Shown: in pieces, positions 54,105 through 63,100 of the stretch
Layout of the letters: each line of letters opens with the position of its first letter
How positions within the stretch are numbered: position 1 is the first letter of the stretch
Assembly (NCBI GenBank): GCA_019843655.1
Contig: JACDQD010000004.1
Location: 32,561,872 to 32,625,871, forward strand
Source of the DNA: Lethocerus indicus
Lineage: Eukaryota > Arthropoda > Insecta > Hemiptera > Belostomatidae
Direction: 5' to 3'
DNA: 64,000 nucleotides
The notes under the pieces: model-generated
Seen by the model: the letters and a program-made list of their open reading frames with translations, nothing else
The model's database searches: none
Told to the model about the DNA's origin: nothing
Position numbers and translations under genes: made by a program

Positions 54105-57100
54105 ACAGCCTGTTCCTAATTTATTATTCATACAATACCATCAAACAAAGTTTATGTGAGTGTTGTACGTATTAACTAAGCTGATATACAAATAAGTCAT
54201 AATGAGGTTATGTAGAGGAGTCAGTTTGTTCTTCGGACCCTGATGAACCTGACGAACGGAGGGCCTCAGGGCCTCGGGTGGTTTCTAAACACGGGAAAAA
54301 TCCCGGAATAGCGGAGGTTCAACCCCTGCTAACCGAGATTCTTCCCACAGTAGTATTACCCGATCCCACAGGAAGATGGTGATAATTCAAGTTCTGGTCG
54401 TGAAGAACTATAGCTCATTTATGCAGGCAGGGGCGACTACAACTGCAGGCGAATGTTTATTGGCGTACGAGATCGGAAATCTGAATATGTATTGTTGGGG
54501 GTCATTAGGGCATTGAGGCCCATCCCGTGGCGGCTCCTCCACACATGTCCTCCTCCTCCTCCTCCTCCTCCTCCTCCTCCACATGTGCCAGCGGGCCGAC
54601 TGCCAACTCGTTTAAAAACGCGTTTCGGTATAATGGCGTTTTTGTTTATGGCCGTGGAACGTCTTCCCGGTATTTAGAAGGAGGAGAAGGAGGGGGCGTT
54701 CGCGATTCGCGTGGGAATTGAGGATGCGATCCTCGAACCAATTGTAAAGACAAGCGCTTGGGTCTCTGAAGGCAATAAGCAGCTTATTACTTAACATCAT
54801 ATTAATCATCAAATTAACTTATTATATCTGTTGCATTCGTTGACATGGAAATGGAGTCATACAAGGAATTGTTAATTTTTATCCCACAGGAGGTTTTGTG
54901 AGATTTTCACATTATTTTTTATAACAGCACGCGTTATCACTATCTTGTTTGTATTCGCTTTTCGTTGTATTCGTTTTTGAGCGTACACAATTATTTATGA
55001 ATTAATTTTTTTGGGGGCAAATTATTTGTATTAAAATTATTTTATGAATATTCTAGCCTTCGTTATTTGAAATGTTTCCTGATTGGCCCTTTCTAAGCTA
55101 TGTGTGAATATGTGGAATTTGGTTACAGAAAATCATTATTTTTTTGAAAGATAGGAATTCATTTTTTATTTATTGGACAAAAAAACCTGTCCGATTGGTT
55201 ATTCCTTCCTAACATTACTAATTTTTATTATTTCTTATTTTAAATCTGTATACGTAATTGCGGTTTTGTGGTATACCTTTAAAGGTATCGTTATTTTGTA
55301 TATTTTAGGTGGGTAAGAGAATTTCTGGACGACGAAAACCACGGTCTCGACTCGTTGGTCGATTACCTAAGTTTCCGTCTGGTCATGATGAGGCACGAGC
55401 AGAGGGCAAGCAGGCAGGCCTCGTTGGACAGATTACAACTCAACAGTCAGTATTTAGGCATTTAAGAAACAAAATATTTAAAATCTTAATGTTCATAGTG
55501 TTATTTGGGAACCACTTGGAATTATGCGAACCCCCGCCATTTCGAAAACACGTCATAGTCATTTCTCTTTTTGGACTTCAAGTCCATTCGTTTACCTTTG
55601 AAGGTTCTAACGGCAGCGGCCAGAGCCAGAGCCACAACGGTACGCTGACGCACACGAGGCCCTCCCTGGACATCCTGGACAGTCCCGGCGTCAAGAGGAG
55701 GTCGAGACACGCGGCAAAGCTCAGGATGGGCGACACCAAGGACGACATACACGTCTGCATCATGTGCCTCAGGGCGATCATGAACAATAAGGTGAACAGT
55801 CCAAATTAAATACAGAATCGATGAGCCCGTCTCCTTGTTACAATTCCCCCACACCCGACTCAAAAGAATCGACTTAAACAGAAAATTTGGACTCTTAAGA
55901 CCACTACTAAAACGGGCATCGAAATTGACCTTAAGTAACAAACTGACAGTATACAAAAGCGATACTGAAACCGACACGGACATACGGTATTGAGCTATGG
56001 GGTTCCACCGAGACATCCGACATCCTGCACCATCCTTAATGCTCCCTCCGGTATGTTCCTAACCAGACAATCCACCATGACCTCAACATGCGACAGTCGA
56101 CGAAGTCACAAAATCTCGGTTCCTGAAGTTCCACTCCCGCCTTTCTCCTCATCCCAATCCACTCGTTCAGTCCCTTTCCTCTCTCACCCATCCACGACGG
56201 CTTAAAGAGATCATCTCGGGCAGTAGTTAAATCGTGTCAAAAGCGCCATCACTGGGTGGTTTCTTTATCGAGACAAACACGTGAAAAATATACATGTATC
56301 AATTGCACCTATAACTGTAAAAGTTGATTGTAAAAATAAAAAAATCGTGACAATTATTAGGCTCACTGCGTTATAAATATGAATGAGTACATTTAATTCT
56401 CGCACGGCATACGGAGGTGTGATATTTCGCGCCTTTACACTTGTTTTTGTCACCAACTTTCACATTATGCTCACATCGTGTATTAATAATATAGGCCGTA
56501 CAGAGAAGTAAGTGGACAAATTTAAACAAAATCATGAACGGGGAAAGTAATAAATTGTAATAGCTGTTGGTCATCGATAATAATATTTTTATTCTCAGCT
56601 TATAAGATATTTCTCGGCATTATAATTATCGTTCTGATTTCGACCTGTGGATATTATAACCCTGTAATTGTTTGCAGTACGGGTTCAACATGGTCATTCA
56701 ACATACCGAAGCGATAAACAACATTGCTTTAAGTTTGATGCACAAAAGCCTAAGGTAATTATTACAGTTTTTTTTTCTAATTCTATAACTTTACGCTGTC
56801 AAAAAAAATTGGACGTCTAATGTGTTTTAGATATTAATTCTTTCTGTCGACGATTTTCCAGGACCAAAGCCCTTGTATTGGAGCTGCTCGCTGCAATATG
56901 CCTCGTCAAAGGCGGCCATGAGATAATCCTTGCGGCGTTTGATAATTTCAAGGAGGTTTGCCAGGAGAAAAAGAGGTTTCAAACGCTCATGGAATATTTC
57001 ATCAACTACGACGTGTTCCACATCGAGTTCATGGTTCGTACTTCACTTTCCGAGCAGATTTTTTACCGTCTAAACATCGCGTATTTAAAATTATCACATG

Positions 57101-60100
57101 TTGCGTGCGCCAGATTATAGTGCTCGAAGTAATATTTTAAAGAAACAAGAAAACCAAAAATTGTATTTGAATATTTTGAAAATTACGAATTTTTCGCCTA
57201 TTTTTTTGTTTAAATACGCCTTCTATATATAAACTGGGAATTTATTGATAATGTCGACTTATTGTTAATAAATTTCAGGTGGCCTGTACTCAATTTGTCA
57301 ATATAATTGTCCATTCTGTCGAGGATATGAACTACAGGGTCCACCTTCAGTATGAATTTACGAAATTGGGCCTTGACGAATACCTCGAAAAATTAAGGTT
57401 GACCGAAAGCGAGGAGCTCCAGGTAGGCATAAATATATTGTTTTTACAGGCAAGGCCGTAATTTTTCGCTTTATTACCTTTCATTAAGATTAAAATTTAT
57501 TTTCTATAATACATATGTGATTGTTTTTTTTTCGAGATCATCTGTTAATTTCACCAAGTCCCCCAAAACACCCGCAGTTCCCCCAACATGACCCCTCTTC
57601 TACTATTACTCGAATTTTTAATAGTTCTTAATGTCTTGTCTGTATGATCTGATCTTTTATTGCAATTTGTGCGCGTCAATCGTCGTAATAACATCGTGGC
57701 TCTATATAATGGGAAAATTCACGAACAGCGAGGTATAAGGTCGCGGGGATGTGTCAAAGGGTTGAAACGTTTTTCAGTAATCAATTCTGTCGGCCCCCCT
57801 CGGCGTTTTTAATTTTTTAAAAAAATATTCGACGATAAAAACGCGTAAGATTTTCGAAATAATTTTTCGATAAATTTTCAGGTGCAAATTTCCGCCTACC
57901 TCGACAATGTGTTCGATGTTGCCGCGCTTATGGAGGACAGTGAAACGAAAACGGCGGCACTCGAAAAAGTGGCCGAACTCGAGGACGAACTCGGTCATGT
58001 AAGCGGCGACGACGTTTCGTGAATTACGATGTTACAGAGCAGGAGCTTCGATATATTTACGGTCGTTTCGTTTGCAGGCTCACGACCGGCTGGCCGAACT
58101 GGAAAGGGAAAGCCTGAGCCAGTTGGCCGCCCTGGAGGGCGCCCTCGGGCAGGCGAGGGCCGAGAGGGACGAGCTCCTCGAAGGGAGGCGCCTCGTCGAA
58201 GAGGAAGTGGCCACCCTGAGGAGGGTCGTCAACGACCAGAGGCTCGAATCGGCCAACAGGCAGTCCGTACTTGAGGACAAAATACAGGAACTCATATCTA
58301 CACTCCCTCGCGATTCGAGTAAGCAGACAATTTTAGAGAGAATTAAATCTGCGGACAATCCAATGAAAACTCGATAATCTATAGTACTAAAAACCTTTGT
58401 CGGCGCATCAGTATGTTGGAGCTATAGACGTCCAAACTACCGGTCCGAATTTGGCACACGTGTTCCTCAGGGCCCCAAGCTGTCCCAAGTGAAAATGTCA
58501 ACACTTTTTGAAAGTTTTTTCGGTGGTTTTCCTCCTCTTCCTGGTGCAGGCGATGGAGAGTGAGGATGAATGGCTCCAAGAGCGCCCACGTCACCTTCAC
58601 ACTACGTCGTCGGCACTCTCCTGACGCCTATTTCAATGACATACCAATTCCCACCCAACAGCAGATTCGCTATCTGACAGACGACTCACGTGGAACCCCC
58701 ACACTCAAAAGAATCGACAGAAAATTTGGACTCTTAAGGCCATTACTAAAACGGACATCGAAATTGACCTTAAGTAACAAACTAACAATATACAAAGCGA
58801 TACTCAAACCGATACGGACATACGGTATTGAGCTATGGGGTTCCACCGAGACATCCAACATCGCTCGCATCCAGAGATCCCAATCAAAAGTCCTTCGCGC
58901 CATCCTTAATGCTCCCCCAGGTATGTTTCTAACCACACATCACCTCAACATACCGACAGTCGACGTAGTCGCTAAATCTCGGTTCCTGAAGTTCCACTCC
59001 CGCCTTTCTCCTCATCCCAATCCACTCGTTCAGTCCCTTTCCTCTCTTACCCATCCACTATCCCCACCAGGACGGCTTAAACGCCACTGGCCCAGAGATC
59101 ATCTCGGGCAGTAGTTAAATCGTGTCAAAAGCGCCATCATCGGGTGGTTTCTTTATCGAGACAAACACGTGAAAAATATACATGTATCAATTGCACCTAT
59201 AACTGTAAAAGTTGATTGTGCAAAATAAAAAAAAGGTTTTCCTCCTCTAGCAAAGTCCGTACTGAACTTGGCGAATCGAGTACGACTCCCCACATCCTCA
59301 CCGATCCGTTGAACGTTCTTCGACGCCCAATAAGTCAATGTTCCTATTTCGTTTTGTACACTTGCGGTGTACAGTAATAATGTATTTATGGTTTTTTAAA
59401 GGTTCGAGTAGCGGCGTTTCCTCGTGTTCCTCTTCGGCCTCGTCGTGCAGTTCTGGGAGCAGTGTGCCTACGCCTCCTCCGCCGCCGCCCCCGGTGGTGG
59501 CCCCGCCGCCGCCGCCGCCCCGCCCTGCGTTAGGCCCCCCTGTACCGCCCCCGCCGGCCGGCACCATGCCCGCACCGGACGGCGCCATGACCATCAAGCG
59601 CAAAGTACAGACCAAGTATAAGTTACCAACCTTGAACTGGGTCGCGCTCAAGCCCAACCAGGTAATAAAGCCGCTTCTCACCACTATTTGTAACCCCCAA
59701 TTACGTCAAATATAACTATATAATCCAAATAACCAACGTATCGAAGAATCTTATCTGTGCAAAGACGTTGACATAATTAAAAATATGTACAACGCCACAT
59801 GTTGCTGAATTCTGCAATTACTTAGTTGTCAATCCAATAGTTTATGGTCAACTTTGTTATCAAAGGAATTGTTAAACAAAAATTAGTTACAAATAATAAT
59901 AAAATTAAATAAAATATGGAAATAAGAATTTTTTTCTGTAGTGTTAGATTTTTTCCTTGATCATAATTAATACTGTTTTCAAATAAAAATACAGTTATTC
60001 ATACAAAACCTCTGACTTTGAAAAATTACAGCTTGTTTTTGCAATATGCTGTTCCATCAACCCACGATCCTTTGAATTTCGCTAAATGACTGAGTCGCCA

Positions 60101-63100
60101 ATTAAGCAATATGGTTGCAGGTTCGCGGGACAATATTCAACGAACTGGACGATGACAAGTTGTATTCTGTGATAGATTTTATCGATTTCGAAGAAAGGTT
60201 TAAACTTGCCGGTCCTAGTCGTGTTATTTCCGACACCGATGTCGGGGACGGCCTAACAACGTTTCCCAGCAAGCGTTTTAAGAAACCCGAAAACATATCT
60301 CTGTTGGAACACACGAGGCTTCGCAATATCGGTTAGTGCGTTTTGAGTTTGCTTCTGTATTTACACATTTAAAAACATGTGTATCCATAATTTATGCTTG
60401 CCAATAAACATGTAAGATATATGCCATAATACTATGCGATATTATTGCAGCAATTTCAAGAAGAAAAATTGAGATGCCCGTAGAGCGGGTCATTTGTGCT
60501 GTAAATGCTTTGGACCTGAAACAGATTCCATTAGAATGTGTTGAACTTCTCACAAGAATGGTCCCCACCGATGCTGAAGTAATTATTTCCTTATTATTTA
60601 AATATGTTTTTTTTTAATTAGGACAATTGTGCGTTATGACATTAAAACAATTGACAAGAAAATGACAATTCTAATTGCAATACATTACTAAACATTTAAT
60701 TTATGATTTTTATTGTTAGGTTAAAGCGTACCGCGAATATGTTTACGAAAAGAAGGACATAAATGCCTTGACTGAGGAAGATAAGTTCATGTTGCAACTT
60801 ACGAAAGTGGAAAGACTTCAAAATAAGTTGTCCATTATGACTTATTTGGGTAATTTCCTGGATAATGTACATCTCGTAACTCCGGTAAGTCGTATTTATT
60901 TATTTTTTCTAATTACTACCTTAAAAATTCTTCACTCTATTGTTAGTAATTTTTTAACGATTTATTTCAAAGGAATCAAATTTACTTGAAAATTAAAATC
61001 ATAGTGATATATTTCTCTGGATTCAGCTAATAGAATTGTTATTTATTTTAGCAAGTGCATGCAGTTATATCGGCTTCGAACTCGGTAAAGGGCTCGAAAA
61101 AATTGAGGAGAGTACTCGAAATTGTTCTTGCTTTCGGCAACTACTTAAACAGTGCCAAGAGGGGTCCGGCGTACGGTTTCAAACTGCAGAGTCTTGACAC
61201 CCTGTTGGACACGAAATCGAACGACAAGCGAATCTGCCTCTTGCACTACATTGTGGAGACGATCAAGGAGAAGTTCATGGAGATCATGAACTTTGATTCA
61301 GAACTAATGTACATAGACAAGGCTTCAATGGGTGAGAAACGAAATTGAGCGTATACAAATATTAGAATTTTCTACGAAACATTTAATTAGCACCGAGAAA
61401 TTTATCACCCGTCCTGATTACAGTGTCATTGGAGAACATTGTCGCCGACCTCGCCGAACTTGAAAAGGGAATGGAAGCGGTGAAGAAGGAGAGCGACGGG
61501 AGAAAGGAAAGGATCCTGAGGGATTTCCTGGCAAACTCGGAGGACAAACTTAGGCGGCTGAGGTCCGATGTGAGGGTTGCTCAGGACGCGTTCAGACAGT
61601 GTGTCGAGTACTTCGGTGAAAGCGCACGTTCCTCAGACGCCAACACATTTTTCTCTCTATTAGTCCGTTTCGTTAAAGCATTCAAGGTTTGTCCGATAAG
61701 AATTTCGAATGGATAATTTAAATATTTATTTGAGAATGTTGGTTACTTATTTTAAAATTATACGTACGAATAATTCATTACGACAGACCACAAAATATAT
61801 TGTGTGTGGTACAAGAAAGTTTAATTCATCTTAATGAATGACACTCCAGAATCCTCTGCTCCGTAGGGGACTAAACTGTATACATTCTTGTGTGTAGATA
61901 CGTTTTAACCGGAATTGTGTTTCAATTGCGACTTAATATTGCAGTTAGCGGAACAAGAAAATGACCAGAGGCGTCGCCTGGAAGCGGCGGCTAGGGAAGC
62001 GCTCAACAACAACAACGAAGAGATGAACAGGCGCAACAAGCTGAACCAGAAGAAACAGCAGGTAGGAGAAGCGCCTAGTAGCGACTATGAAAAATGGCGC
62101 CAGATACATTGCATGATTATTGCACGCGCCGGTAAAGTGAAATATTCCTCGTGTAACCCTTGCAAGCACACTATTGCATAGCAAGTAGTGAGAGTATGCT
62201 GAAAGTAATAAATTCCGTACTGTAAACAGTATTCAATACTAGATTAAGTTTTAGATTATATTGTATATTGCGCGGGATGAATATCCGATATGAAATTTGT
62301 GATTGTTCTCTTAGTCTATTCTGTGATTCAGTACAAGTAGCACTGAAAGGAAAAATCAGCGTTATTTGTGAACTTTTATTCTAGTAATAATAATTGTGTT
62401 CAGAAATTGTTAAATTATTTTCAACAGGGTAGTTAGATATTTTACAATAGTTAATCATTTTGCATTTAAGTAGACACTTTTGTTTTATTTTTTAAATTTA
62501 CTTTGTTGAAATCGAGTGTCTACATGTATCTGTTTATTTCAGCTAACGCTGTTTCTTGTAGATAATATTTTATCTAAACATCGTTCGTTAATAATTAGTT
62601 TTTGTATTTTGCTCTTGTATATTATTAAATTATAGGCTCATGTTTATATTCACTTGTTTGTAAGGCTGTGCACACTCGATAATAGACGTTATTTTTAGCT
62701 GTTACTAACAACATATTTTCTAGTACTATTCAGAATGCGCTGATTTCATAGCTTGCTGTATAGATTTTCATCTGACTGTGATTGCTTATTACAATTGGTG
62801 ATGGTATTGTAGAAAATAAACTACTTTTTCATTTGTGCTTGTTTATGCTTTTGCTTGCTTTGCTGATTTCCTGCACCCCCCATCTATGTCCCAAAGGAGA
62901 CAATCACGGATGAAAATGTCGAAAGTGTCGAGACCTCGATAATCACCGAAGTCCAGGTATTATTTTTCTGCTCGCAACATTTCATCCTTCTCTAGCTATC
63001 CTAATTTTATAATCATAAATTTAATCACTTCTTTTTGCCACCTGTAAGATCTCATATCCAATTATTAATATTAATTGCCCGCTACATACATTTCTCAATT

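Noticed and set aside
55309..55809. Single 166-codon open frame
   Set aside because: It runs through exon c in the wrong frame, the 158-bp intron and then exon d in the right frame. Conservation shows two spliced exons instead.
58029..58274. 81-codon Arg/Gly/Pro-rich frame
   Set aside because: Shadow frame of the GC-rich coiled-coil exon.
58072..58377. Coiled-coil exon read through to the stop at 58,375
   Set aside because: A good gtaagc donor at 58,319 splices in phase to the Ser-rich/FH1 exon, as in the fly orthologue.
58560..59114. 184-codon open frame as a host gene
   Set aside because: Its motifs ([19 protein letters not shown]) are jockey LINE sequence repeated many times in the window.
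59298..59684. 128-codon minus-strand Gly-rich frame
   Set aside because: Antisense shadow of the proline-rich FH1 exon.
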